NCBI GenBank assembly: GCA_012959275.1
Contig: DUDM01000004.1
Coordinates: 1 to 45,358 of the forward strand
Length of the DNA: 45,358 bases
Direction: 5' to 3'
DNA from: Candidatus Poseidoniales archaeon
GTDB taxonomy: Archaea; Thermoplasmatota; Poseidoniia; Poseidoniales; Poseidoniaceae
Shown piece after piece: positions 17,221 through 25,735 of this stretch (position 1 is its first letter; each line of letters starts with the position of its first letter). The notes under the pieces were generated by a model, which saw nothing but the letters and a program-made list of their open reading frames with translations, made no database searches and had not been told where the DNA came from. A program made the translations under genes and the position numbers.

Positions 17221-17922
17221 TTATGTGTATACTGTATACATGTAAGATGCATATGCCTGCCAACCTATCAAAACCGAGATTGTTATGATTGGTAGCCACC
17301 ATAATTTACTCCGCTTTTTTTTCTTCTTGGCAGCAACTGGGTTGATTGGTAACATTAACACTACTTCTTCAGCATCACTTATTGGAGGGGGTAAATCAAT
17401 TGCAGGAAATGGGAGGGGTGGAAGGTTTAGCATCGGGGCCCCATCTAATTCAATTGATACTTCGATAACATCTTCATCTTTCATCGGGTGTAATTCATCG
17501 AGGTCTTCAAGGCCAGGTGCTTCAGGAATATCTCCAAGGATTGTTTGCCACTTTTCTTCGAGAGCAGTGTCTGTGATTGGCTTCTCTAGCCATGCAACTG
17601 CGCCTGCAGAGTGGGTTGCGTCTTCTGCGGTTTGACTTAATCTACGCGGAGCCAAGAATACTATTCTGCAATCTCCGCCATGTTCTCTCATTTCTAAGGC
17701 TGCTACGTGGCCATCAAGGGTTGGAATGTCTAGTGAAATCATTACTAATTCAGGTTCATGGCGAATATACTCATCCACTGCCTTATCGCCATCTATGCAT
17801 TCTATAACATTGAACTCTCGTTGTTTGAAAATTTGCTTCAAACGCATCATCGTCATTTGATTATTATCGACGATTAACGCAGTCGGTGCTAGAGGGTCAT
17901 CAACCTCGCTAACACGGCTCAT
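17221..17922 (-). CDS. Degenerate receiver-domain protein with C-terminal membrane anchor
   Basis: 233 residues. Residues ~12-125 align with CheY-like receiver domains: LIVDNN at strand 1, ISLDIPTLDG at strand 3 and WLEKP with the conserved lysine (114). When the proline and following DG are aligned with CheY, the phospho-acceptor position is Ser63 rather than Asp; the usual second acid of strand 1 is Asn20, and the Thr/Ser of strand 4 is missing (FLAPRR). It is therefore probably a pseudo-receiver that signals without phosphorylation, although Asp65 two residues on is a possible substitute. A Pro/acid-rich linker leads to a KKKKKR stop and one helix at about 208-228, making a tail-anchored protein. 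It lies last in the L18Ae-prefoldin-FtsY gene run, 49 bases after the DUF1844 gene. Partner unknown. Confidence 0.8.
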   Translation of the reverse strand: MSRVSEVDDPLAPTALIVDNNQMTMMRLKQIFKQREFNVIECIDGDKAVDEYIRHEPELVMISLDIPTLDGHVAALEMREHGGDCRIVFLAPRRLSQTAEDATHSAGAVAWLEKPITDTALEEKWQTILGDIPEAPGLEDLDELHPMKDEDVIEVSIELDGAPMLNLPPLPFPAIDLPPPISDAEEVVLMLPINPVAAKKKKKRSKLWWLPIITISVLIGWQAYASYMYTVYT

Positions 17923-17971
17923 ATTCTGCTCTCAACCCACTTGGGGTCAAGAAGCGTTCGCAGAATGGGAC

Positions 17972-18397
17972 TCATTCTTCCTCGTTATCGCTGGCCATTA
18001 CTTCAGCCGGTCCGTCACGGGGGTTTGAAAATGCTTCTTTGATAATTTCGCTTTCTTTTTCTGCTTCTTCTTGTTGACGTTTGACTTCTGGGGCCCTAAC
18101 AAATTGCATTTGTAATTCTGAAATCACACCACGTAGCATTTGTTCTTCTGTGGAGTGAAGGTTACCCGCGGTTTTGTCTTGGAGGGTTGTCAAAATATCA
18201 ATCGACTCTTTGGCTTCTGATGGATTCCATCTAGCAAGGCCTTCATGGTCAGCAATGTAGCCCATATTTACTAGGGCTGAACGTTGAAACATGTGAATGA
18301 CGGTGAAAAAGCGGGCGCTGCCTTCGTTTGTGAATAGATCATCTTCGGACATTAGATGTCGCATGCGGCCGTCTTTGATGAACCTGTTCAAGCCCAA
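17972..18397 (-). CDS. DUF1844-like helical protein
   Basis: 141 residues, almost all helical and charged. The central part (FFTVIHMFQRSALVNMG, then AKESIDILTTLQDKTAGNLH and EEQMLRGVISELQMQFV) follows the pattern of DUF1844 proteins, which are short, of unknown function, and common in bacteria. The C-terminus is a Glu/Lys-rich coil and an acidic tail. It overlaps the 3' end of ftsY by 10 bases if the ATG at 18397 is used; an ATG at 18364 is the alternative. Its place directly behind ftsY may imply a role at the translating ribosome or membrane (inference only). Confidence 0.7.
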   Translation of the reverse strand: MGLNRFIKDGRMRHLMSEDDLFTNEGSARFFTVIHMFQRSALVNMGYIADHEGLARWNPSEAKESIDILTTLQDKTAGNLHSTEEQMLRGVISELQMQFVRAPEVKRQQEEAEKESEIIKEAFSNPRDGPAEVMASDNEEE

Positions 18398-19758
18398 AGT
18401 TGGTCAAGTAACCAATCTGGGTCGAATTGGATTAGGTCATCATATTCTTGGCCAATACCTGCAAGAACGATTGGGCGTGAAGTTGAGAAGGCGATTGAAA
18501 GGCCGGCGCCACCTTTGGCATCTGTATCCATTTTAGCGAGAACTGCGCCATCGAAATTAAGGATTTTCTGAAATTGCACTGCTTGTTCTACTGCATCATT
18601 TCCAGCCAATGCATCTCCAACAAAGAGTACTAAATGTGGCTGACATACTCTGTGTACTTTGTTTAATTCATTCATTAAATTGGTTTTATTCTGCATTCTA
18701 CCTGCAGTATCAACTAACACAACATCAACACCTTTTGCTTTAGCACTTTCAACAGCATCGCGTGCAATTGCGGCTGCGTCGCCTCCGCGTTGGCTGGATA
18801 TGCACTTTATTCCTATTCTCTCGCAATGAGTTTCTAATTGTTCAATTGCACCAGCACGAAAAGTGTCTGCTGCTGCTGCGACAACGGTCCTACCTTCATT
18901 CTTTAACCGGTAAGCAATTTTTGCTGTGGTGGTTGTTTTTCCTGTTCCATTGACCCCCACTAACATGATGACTACTGGTGTATCTCCTGCTTCTATCATA
19001 CCATCCACTGTGGCATTGAAGTCCCAATAGTCCGCTTCTAATAATGTGTGAAGGGCGCGTTTTAAACTGGCTTCGACTACCTTTGCTAAATTTGCACCTT
19101 TGCGTAATTGACTACCTACCAATTCTTTTCGCAATGCAGCCAAAACTTCGGCAACTGCATCACTGCTCATATCTGCCTCAAGTAGAGCCCATTCGAGTTC
19201 CTCAAGCAACTCGTCCAATGCACCACCATCTTTGATGGTTCTGCCCCCACTCTCAACGACTCCTCCTCCAAGGTCAATCTTGATGTCGCGACCTTCGTCG
19301 ATTTCAACGCTCTTAACTCCAGTGGAGCCTTTTGGTGCGGCTTTCACAGCAACTAATTGTCGACCTGTGGTTGAACGCATCATCTGTAAGTCGATTTTGG
19401 AACCTTTTACGCGACCTACCTCTTTCAAGCCTCGTTTCTTTTCTTCCTTGGCGGTCTTTTTTGACTGTTTTTCTTCAGACTTCTTTGTTGATTCGATTCG
19501 CTTACGCTCTTTTTTTGACAATCCAACAGGAAGGGGGGTTTCGTTAAGTTCATCATCCCACTCATCCCATTCATCTTCTTCAACAGGGGTAACTTCTTGG
19601 ATTTCTTCAATATCATCCCACTCCTCCTCAACAACTTCTTCTTGGGTAGATTTCCCTGCCTTTGCTTCTTTAGAATCTAATGGTGCTGAAAGGGCATCAA
19701 TGTCTGTATCATCAACCGCTTCCTGAAGGCGCTTCTTGAATCTATCAAATAATCCCAC
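18388..19758 (-). CDS. ftsY: Signal recognition particle receptor FtsY
   Basis: 456 residues; GTPase that docks SRP-ribosome complexes at the membrane. An amphipathic start (GLFDRFKKRLQEAV) is followed by an unusually long acidic/lysine-rich A region to about residue 140. The NG domain then shows G1 GVNGTGKTTTTAK at about 266-278, the DTFRAGAIEQLE insertion-box region, G3 DTAGRMQNK, G4 AKMDTDAKGG and the closing GIGQEYDDLIQFDPDWLL typical of SRP GTPases. It begins 9 bases after the prefoldin gene stop and overlaps the DUF1844 gene. The L18Ae-prefoldin alpha-FtsY order is a conserved archaeal arrangement, supporting orthology. No SRP54 gene is in the window. Confidence 0.97.
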   Translation of the reverse strand: MGLFDRFKKRLQEAVDDTDIDALSAPLDSKEAKAGKSTQEEVVEEEWDDIEEIQEVTPVEEDEWDEWDDELNETPLPVGLSKKERKRIESTKKSEEKQSKKTAKEEKKRGLKEVGRVKGSKIDLQMMRSTTGRQLVAVKAAPKGSTGVKSVEIDEGRDIKIDLGGGVVESGGRTIKDGGALDELLEELEWALLEADMSSDAVAEVLAALRKELVGSQLRKGANLAKVVEASLKRALHTLLEADYWDFNATVDGMIEAGDTPVVIMLVGVNGTGKTTTTAKIAYRLKNEGRTVVAAAADTFRAGAIEQLETHCERIGIKCISSQRGGDAAAIARDAVESAKAKGVDVVLVDTAGRMQNKTNLMNELNKVHRVCQPHLVLFVGDALAGNDAVEQAVQFQKILNFDGAVLAKMDTDAKGGAGLSIAFSTSRPIVLAGIGQEYDDLIQFDPDWLLDQLWA

Positions 19759-19767
19759 TTTTTCACC

Positions 19768-20262
19768 TCAGTCATCTAGGGTCAATTCACTTCCAAAGCC
19801 TCTTCGGCGGCGGGGGTTCTGTGGTTTTGTTTGCTCATCTTCGATAAGTGGGGCTTCTTCAGAAGTTTGTTCGGGGGTGGATTCTTGAAATGCTTTTACT
19901 AATTCTTGGATTCTTTCTTCAGTGGCAAGTTTTTGTTCATTGATTTCAACAATGACTGCCGTCAAGTCTTGTTGTCTCGAATGCATTATCTCAATCGCTG
20001 ATTCGATACTTCTCTCGCCAAATATATTCGAACCGAGATCAACAACCACTTTATCTGTTTCAGATGAAGGGAGGTGAACTCCTGAACTAAGTGGTATCAT
20101 TTTGGCTCCTTGTTGTTGTAAAGCCAACAGAGTTTGCTCGGTTTCTTCATGCTCTTGTTTGACTGTCAATAATTGAGTAAGTTGCTCTTCTACCTGTTGT
20201 AAACGTTGGCGATTAACCTCGACCAAACGGGCAATTCTTTGCAATTCCGCTTTATCACTCAT
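19768..20262 (-). CDS. pfdA: Prefoldin alpha subunit (GimC alpha)
   Basis: About 164 residues. An N-terminal coiled coil (about 5-50), a central beta-hairpin section containing SSGVHLPS and DKVVVDLGSNIFGERS, and a C-terminal coiled coil to about 130 give the alpha-prefoldin layout. Prefoldin is a hexameric chaperone (two alpha, four beta) that captures unfolded proteins for the thermosome. The last ~30 residues are a Pro/Glu-rich then RRRRG-type tail absent from most prefoldins. Start set at the ATG at 20262, with GAGGTG about 9 bases upstream; an in-frame GTG at 20274 lies within that site. It sits between L18Ae and ftsY, 9 bases from ftsY. Confidence 0.9.
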   Translation of the reverse strand: MSDKAELQRIARLVEVNRQRLQQVEEQLTQLLTVKQEHEETEQTLLALQQQGAKMIPLSSGVHLPSSETDKVVVDLGSNIFGERSIESAIEIMHSRQQDLTAVIVEINEQKLATEERIQELVKAFQESTPEQTSEEAPLIEDEQTKPQNPRRRRGFGSELTLDD

Positions 20263-20311
20263 CTTAGACACCACCTCGCACTACTGCGGGTGTCATCAAC
20301 CCACCGCGAAT

Positions 20312-20575
20312 TCACTCTTCTTCAACAACTGCTGGCCCTGCAACTGCAATCTCTTCACGGAAGTGGTTGATTACAAGTGGGTCCTTAGAGGTGTTTGGCT
20401 CGATTGCTTCACAAGAATCGATGTTAATTTGACGGCGGTTAATGCGGTGCTTACTGCCAAGAATCGAAAGAACACGGTGCATTGCGTCATCTGAATCAGA
20501 TGCTACAACGTCTTTGCTAAAGTTCTGCTTTTGGCGGCCGAAGGGGGCGACGCCCTTTACTCTGAATACCTGCAT
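20312..20575 (-). CDS. rpl18a: 50S ribosomal protein L18Ae (L20A / LX)
   Basis: 87 residues starting MQVFRVKG, the usual beginning of archaeal LX/L18Ae, with the conserved strand-helix region AMHRVLSILGSKHRINRRQI. It is a component of the large ribosomal subunit found in archaea and eukaryotes but not bacteria, and is a good marker of the window's domain of origin. The open frame extends upstream to 20707, but the added residues are not conserved and would overlap the divergent subtilase start, so the ATG at 20575 is chosen. A GCAGGTGG run lies ~8 bases upstream. First gene of the L18Ae-prefoldin-FtsY run; its tail ends in an acidic EEE. Confidence 0.95.
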   Translation of the reverse strand: MQVFRVKGVAPFGRQKQNFSKDVVASDSDDAMHRVLSILGSKHRINRRQINIDSCEAIEPNTSKDPLVINHFREEIAVAGPAVVEEE

Positions 20576-20678
20576 GAAGCCGGCCACCTGCGAATCCCCC
20601 TTAAACGCGCTGGCGCGACCAAAGTCCACCCCTGAAGGGGTTGGTTTGACGTGTGATGGGCTACTCCATGCCTTTGTA
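20576..20678. promoter_or_regulatory. Divergent promoter region with two inverted repeats
   Basis: This 103-base gap separates the ribosomal-protein run (minus) from the subtilase (plus). It contains CGCGC-TG-GCGCG at 20606-20617 and ACCCC-TGAA-GGGGT at 20628-20641. A TTTAAG element on the minus strand near 20600-20605 lies ~25 bases from the L18Ae ATG and could drive a leaderless transcript. Whether the palindromes are operators or RNA stems is unknown. Confidence 0.35.
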
Positions 20679-23600
20679 ATGTTCCAACACAAGGCATTTC
20701 TGCTCACCGCGATGATGATAATAGTACCCTTCGCAGGGGCTTTTTCAGTGCCAATAACTCCTATTGAAGAATATGAAACGGTTCTCTATTCTGAAGAAGT
20801 TTGGACTGCCGAATCATGGGCTTCAGTGCGAAATTCTGGTTTTGAACCATTGAGGCTTATTTCACCAAATGAATTACTTGTGTGGGGAAGTAAAGGGGAA
20901 TCGGTGGGTGATGCTGAATGGCATGGTGGAATCAATGTTATAGAACCAAATGGCCCTGTTAGAATTCTCTTAGAGCCTCGTCTACCTAATTCTGCAGTAC
21001 AAACAATTTTATCCACTTTAAATTCATATGAAATAGAATACCAGCCAAGTCCAAACTCCCCCTTGCCAATGCGGGTACTAACAGAATGGTATGGGGTTGA
21101 ACCAATATTACAAACCCCTGGTATTCTATGGGTTGAACCACTTCTAGAAACTAAGGCGCGAAATGAAGTTGCGGCGGGAATAATGACAGAGGGTTCGCTC
21201 AACTCCACAACTGCGTGGGATTTGGGGTTAAATGGTAGCAATGTTGTCATTGCCTATGCCGATACAGGTATCGACCGAGACCATGCTTGTTTTCGAAATC
21301 AAACTTCATCTTTAGAAAACGCAACTGGTATCCCTAGTCAAGAACATCGAAAAATAATCTTACTCAACGAATCATTGGATGATTGGGACGACCCAAGTCA
21401 TAGTGATGGAAGACATGGAACCCACATTGGGGGGACTTTAGCTTGTTCTTTTGTTGATGGTACAAATGAAAGTGAAGGAACTTCACTGACTTATGCAGCA
21501 AAACTTGTCGTTCAAGATATCGTTGATGGATCTGGATGGATTCCGCCTGATGTTGATTGGTTGTTGTGGGAAGCACTAACACAGGGCGCTGTTATTCACT
21601 CGGATTCATGGGGGGATGATACAACTCAATATACTGCTAGAACTTATGATTTTGATGCGTGGTCATCTGAAGTTCCTTGGTCGGTCGCCTTTATTGCTCC
21701 AGGAAATAATGGTGGCCAAATGATGGAGCCTGCAAATGCTCGTTCTGTAGTTGCAGTTGGAGTTTCAACAAAATCTGAAGAGCCAGGGCTCTACCAATGG
21801 TCATCGGTTGGAGAAGCGCATGATGGGAGAAGAGGAATCCACATCACAACCCCAGGAATGGGAATTATTTCAGCCAAGGCGGATGGAATCCATGACTCTA
21901 TGAATAATGGAACAAGAAGTAGTACTGGCTCCTCAATGGCTACTCCTACTGCTGCTTCATTTACCGCAATTATTCAACAATTAGTGGAAGAAGGATATTT
22001 CTCAAACGATACAGGTTTTACGCCCAGCGGCCCGCTTCTCCGAGCATTGCTTGCTTTAGCAGCAGAACCAATACCAAACCTAGTACACAACCAAGGTACA
22101 ACAGGAATGGGGCCGGATAATATACAGGGGTGGGGGAGAGCCAACCTCTCAAGACTGGTTAACTTCACAAATCTCTCAAATAGTAGCGTCTGGATTCATG
22201 ATTCTTACCAAATGGAAAATTGGCAAGAGGGGGTAGAAGATAGGGTGTGGGGGGCTGAAATAGATGCAAAACCACTTGATAGGGTAGTACAAAGTGGATG
22301 GGATGGGAGTGGCGCTATGGGTCCATTCTTGAAGACTGGAGAATCCCATTATTGGAATCTCTCCTTGACAGGAGAACAAATAGATGTTCGACTTTCGTGG
22401 TCACCAAGACCAGAGCCTGCACAAATTGATGATTTACAATTAAGGTTAGAATTCCCTGATGGAAGTATTGCATATGGAGATGATTACGACACCTTTGGAA
22501 ATACTAACCTACACCAAAACCCGCAACAAATGGTGCCTGTCAATGAAACTACTGTTGGTATTCGGTTGCCCGCTTCAGTGATTGGAAATTTTAAATCGGT
22601 CAATATCACGGTTGAAGGGCGCTTTGTTAACATTGGAAATCAATCAAATATGTTAGGGGTTGATGGTGATAAAATTGGTTTTTCATTAGCAGTAAAGGGT
22701 TTGAAAGAGAATGTGTTGCCTAAAGTTCCAGAAATAATTGACCCATTTGAAGGAATGGAAATAACTCCTTGGTCAGAACTGAATGAGTCTTATTGGGGGT
22801 TTGAAAATTCTGTTGATGGCCCCTATCTTGCAAGTATACCTGAGCATTGGCAAACTAATGATCTTGGCTTTTCATTTAATGGATATATCTATTTGTCTCA
22901 TTATTTTGATTTGAGTTTGGTGAATTTCTCTGCTTTTAGATTAAATATTGGCGAAAACTACTCAACTGAAGGATTTCAATTTAGGTTGCTAAATGACTCA
23001 ATGTGGGGAGATAATAATTCCTCGACAATATGGATTGGTGATGTTTCTTGGTGGAATGAAACAGAAACACAATATGATTCTTCTATTGTTCCCTTATTCT
23101 GGGAGGCGGAGGGTTTCTATGGAACTTTTTCTATTGATGTTATCGTTGAAATTGAAAATAGTAGTTATTGGTATGCCATTCCATTCACTGTTAGTGAAAG
23201 GGAAAGGGGTGATATTTTGTGGTTTAACATTTCAGATTCCGAACAACATTACTTTGCTGGAGGGGTTTTAGGAGGGGGTTCAATAGAAATTAACGCGAGT
23301 AGTTCATCTGGTCATCATCTAATTGAATACGATCCAACAAAAATTTACTCCTTTGAAATTAGTTATGAAAATATTGAAAATAATATTGTTTTCATAGGAG
23401 GTTCTCCATTTCCATTATTGACCTGTGGTTCAAATATTGATAATTCCCCTATTGAAAATGCAACGTTCGTCAATAATGCTTATTCTTTCAATTATACAGG
23501 TTATTTAACTGGTGTGAATTTTTCCTCATGTTATAGTGGTTTAAATTTAAATCTCATTCTAAAAGAAATTAATCTTGATATACTACCTAATGGAGTAGAA

Positions 23601-24587
23601 AAATGGGTTCATGAAAATAAATGGAATTATGATGTTGGCATTATTGAAGTTTGGCCGATTGAACATCATTGGTTCGATGAAAATGGTACAGTTGAAAATG
23701 CCCCTGAAAACCTCACTTGTTATTTCGAGTCTGTTGATTTGTTTTCTGGTTTAGTTGTTTCTTCAACAGAATGTGGTCCTGGAAATACTCATGCACATCC
23801 CCAATCATCAACTCCAAGGGTGAAATTGATTTGGTATGAAAAGGGGGTTGAATTTTCTTATATAGAGAATGGAAATGGCAGCAATGAAATTTTATATTCT
23901 TTAGATGGGACAAAAGAAATAGAATCTTTTGATTGGGATGGAAAAACACATTTGAAATGGAAAGACCCATTGAGTTTAGAACGCCCCTCATGGCCAATTC
24001 TAATAAAATCTAGTTATGGCACTGAAGTAAAGTTTCTTAAGAAAATGGAAGAGTTTGAACTTTTAAAATACTGTGGTGAAGAAGTTTGGGTCTGGTGGCG
24101 CGAAGAGATGGTATATGGGGTGGAGCACAAAGATGGAATGAGCACTTGGGTAATAGAGGTTGGAGAACACAAAATGCCTTCATCGGGATTCTTACCTTAT
24201 GAATTCAATTTCTCTGAAAGTTGGGTGGTTTTGAAAATATTAGAAAAATATCTTGATGATGGGTATTTGAATATAAGTGTGAGAATAGAAAATCTCGATA
24301 ATGGAATGATAATTGATTTTAATTTTAGGTCTTATGGAAGTTCCCCCTATCCAACAAACAAAGCCCACTTAGAAAGGGGGGTGCGTTGTCATGCTGAGGA
24401 ATTTTCGTCTTACAATGCTAATGCTGCAATTGCTATAGGTGGTGTTTCTGCTATCGCTTTAGTAATTGGTGTTGCAGCCTGGCGTCGTCGCCGATTTGAT
24501 GAGATTATTGGAGTTCCAGAACCATTCGTTGGTGGTGATAATTTGAGTGCAGCCGTTTCCCCAATTGAAGTAGATTCATCCAATTAG
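20679..24587 (+). CDS. Large secreted subtilisin-like serine protease (S8) with C-terminal membrane anchor
   Basis: 1,302 residues. A signal peptide occupies about residues 1-26, followed by a propeptide-like segment. The S8 catalytic domain carries Asp195 (YADTGIDRDH), His246 (GRHGTHIGGT) and Ser419 (STGSSMATPTAA), with the oxyanion Asn in APGNNGG. A DUF-like beta-rich pre-peptidase C-terminal type region follows (SWSPRPEP and DDLQLRLEFPDG, about 565-660), then ~550 residues of Asn/Trp-rich beta structure I do not recognise, rich in N-x-S/T sequons. A helix at about 1252-1272 followed by RRRR anchors the protein in the membrane, with a short cytoplasmic tail. The frame is open back to 20442 but that part overlaps L18Ae; the ATG at 20679 begins a clean signal peptide. 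The role is extracellular protein degradation. The C-terminal half is visibly more AT-rich than the catalytic half. Confidence 0.93.
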   Translation: MFQHKAFLLTAMMIIVPFAGAFSVPITPIEEYETVLYSEEVWTAESWASVRNSGFEPLRLISPNELLVWGSKGESVGDAEWHGGINVIEPNGPVRILLEPRLPNSAVQTILSTLNSYEIEYQPSPNSPLPMRVLTEWYGVEPILQTPGILWVEPLLETKARNEVAAGIMTEGSLNSTTAWDLGLNGSNVVIAYADTGIDRDHACFRNQTSSLENATGIPSQEHRKIILLNESLDDWDDPSHSDGRHGTHIGGTLACSFVDGTNESEGTSLTYAAKLVVQDIVDGSGWIPPDVDWLLWEALTQGAVIHSDSWGDDTTQYTARTYDFDAWSSEVPWSVAFIAPGNNGGQMMEPANARSVVAVGVSTKSEEPGLYQWSSVGEAHDGRRGIHITTPGMGIISAKADGIHDSMNNGTRSSTGSSMATPTAASFTAIIQQLVEEGYFSNDTGFTPSGPLLRALLALAAEPIPNLVHNQGTTGMGPDNIQGWGRANLSRLVNFTNLSNSSVWIHDSYQMENWQEGVEDRVWGAEIDAKPLDRVVQSGWDGSGAMGPFLKTGESHYWNLSLTGEQIDVRLSWSPRPEPAQIDDLQLRLEFPDGSIAYGDDYDTFGNTNLHQNPQQMVPVNETTVGIRLPASVIGNFKSVNITVEGRFVNIGNQSNMLGVDGDKIGFSLAVKGLKENVLPKVPEIIDPFEGMEITPWSELNESYWGFENSVDGPYLASIPEHWQTNDLGFSFNGYIYLSHYFDLSLVNFSAFRLNIGENYSTEGFQFRLLNDSMWGDNNSSTIWIGDVSWWNETETQYDSSIVPLFWEAEGFYGTFSIDVIVEIENSSYWYAIPFTVSERERGDILWFNISDSEQHYFAGGVLGGGSIEINASSSSGHHLIEYDPTKIYSFEISYENIENNIVFIGGSPFPLLTCGSNIDNSPIENATFVNNAYSFNYTGYLTGVNFSSCYSGLNLNLILKEINLDILPNGVEKWVHENKWNYDVGIIEVWPIEHHWFDENGTVENAPENLTCYFESVDLFSGLVVSSTECGPGNTHAHPQSSTPRVKLIWYEKGVEFSYIENGNGSNEILYSLDGTKEIESFDWDGKTHLKWKDPLSLERPSWPILIKSSYGTEVKFLKKMEEFELLKYCGEEVWVWWREEMVYGVEHKDGMSTWVIEVGEHKMPSSGFLPYEFNFSESWVVLKILEKYLDDGYLNISVRIENLDNGMIIDFNFRSYGSSPYPTNKAHLERGVRCHAEEFSSYNANAAIAIGGVSAIALVIGVAAWRRRRFDEIIGVPEPFVGGDNLSAAVSPIEVDSSN

Positions 24588-24654
24588 CGCGACTCAACCT
24601 TGAAGACCACTTCGGCGGTGGCACGACTACGCCGCGGCGACGCGAGGTATCAAA
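24588..24654 (+). promoter_or_regulatory. GC-rich leader of the actin-like gene
   Basis: The 67 bases before the ATG at 24655 are much more GC-rich than their surroundings. They contain CCAC-TTCGGCG-GTGG (24607-24621) and the self-complementary CGCCGCGGCG (24630-24639), then GCGAGGT as a likely ribosome-binding site. A folded leader could affect expression; this is suggestive only. Confidence 0.35.
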
Positions 24655-25659
24655 ATGGCAGAAAGACTCTACTTAGGAATAGACCTTGGAACATACCAGT
24701 CCACAATTGCTTCAAGCGCTGGTAAAATGCATACTATCGAAACTGTGGTTGGAAAGCCGAAGGATCCGGTGGCTCGAAATATGCTTGGAAGAGACGTATT
24801 ATTCGGTGCAGATGCATTGGAAAAGAAATTGGCTTGTAATATCTACCGCCCAATGGCTGCTGGTGTTGCTCAAGATGATGAAGCAAACTTAGCTGCTGCA
24901 AAGGCATTCGTCACTCATTTGATTGAATCTGTTGACCCAGAAGAATTTGATGAAGTTTACGGAGTTATTTGCAGTCCTTCACATATCACCTTCACTGACA
25001 AATCAAACCTTGTCGCAACCCTACGTGGCCAAGTCAATGCAATTATGGTAGTTAGCGAACCATTTGCTACAGGCTTTGACCAAGACCAATACATGGGTTC
25101 AATTGTTGTGGATATTGGTGCAGGAACAACTGATATTGCTCGCTTATACGGTACTTTCCCAAACGAAAGTGATGAAGATACAGTTCTTGAGGCTGGAGAT
25201 TGGCTTGATGTAATACTTATGGATCTGGTCTCAAAGAAATATACTGGAGCGCAGTTAACAAAAGATATGGTTCGTTTGTGGAAAGAAAAATATTCCTATG
25301 TTGGTGGCGATGACCGTGAATGTATGGTAGAACTATCAGTTGAAGGAAAGAAGAATGTTGTAGATGTTGGAGATATAATTCGTCAGGGTTGTGAACAACT
25401 TATTCCTTTTGTTGTTAATGGTGTCAAAACAATTATTGCAACTGCTGACCCTGAATATCAACCTCAATTCCGCAACAACATCATCTTAAGTGGTGGAGGC
25501 TCAATGATTGAAGGTGTTGCTGATATGGTTGCTGACCAATTAGCAGACATTGGTGATGTTCGAGTTTGGTGTGTTGAAAACCCAATCGAGAGTGTTGCAT
25601 CTGGTGCTTTGAAACTCGCTGGCGTCATGCCGGATGACCAATATACTGCAATCAACTAA
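24655..25659 (+). CDS. MamK-like bacterial-type actin ATPase
   Basis: 334 residues with the actin-superfamily nucleotide site: phosphate-1 GIDLGTYQST (from Asp10), the connecting segment VVSEPFATGFD (Glu135), phosphate-2 VDIGAGTTDIARL (from Asp153) and adenosine motif ILSGGGSMIEGV (278-287). Several stretches look like MamK, the magnetosome filament protein, rather than MreB: the VVGKPKDP segment after strand 3, VVSEPF, YSYVGG, the PEYQ...N-I-I-L-S-GGGS block and the ALKLA end. Length also fits MamK (~350). MamK and relatives polymerise with ATP into filaments that position cell components. No signal or membrane helix is present, so it is cytoplasmic. A coiled-coil protein gene follows 76 bases downstream. 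Filament formation here is inference; HSP70 and FtsA are unlikely given length and motif spacing. Confidence 0.88.
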   Translation: MAERLYLGIDLGTYQSTIASSAGKMHTIETVVGKPKDPVARNMLGRDVLFGADALEKKLACNIYRPMAAGVAQDDEANLAAAKAFVTHLIESVDPEEFDEVYGVICSPSHITFTDKSNLVATLRGQVNAIMVVSEPFATGFDQDQYMGSIVVDIGAGTTDIARLYGTFPNESDEDTVLEAGDWLDVILMDLVSKKYTGAQLTKDMVRLWKEKYSYVGGDDRECMVELSVEGKKNVVDVGDIIRQGCEQLIPFVVNGVKTIIATADPEYQPQFRNNIILSGGGSMIEGVADMVADQLADIGDVRVWCVENPIESVASGALKLAGVMPDDQYTAIN

Positions 25660-25735
25660 GTGTTTTGGCAAGCCCCAATAGGGGTACAGAACATGGGTCT
25701 TCAGTGCCTTTCCAATGTGAAGGTTCAAGAATGAT

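Noticed and set aside
20442-20678. Upstream extension of the subtilase reading frame
   Set aside because: It overlaps L18Ae on the other strand, has no conserved features, and the ATG at 20679 begins a clean signal peptide.
20576-20707. Upstream extension of the L18Ae frame (131 residues)
   Set aside because: Residues before MQVFRVKG are not family-like and would run into the subtilase signal peptide.
25660-25735. CCCC-AATA-GGGG stem between actin and coiled-coil genes as a terminator
   Set aside because: Only four base pairs and no T-run; too weak to call.
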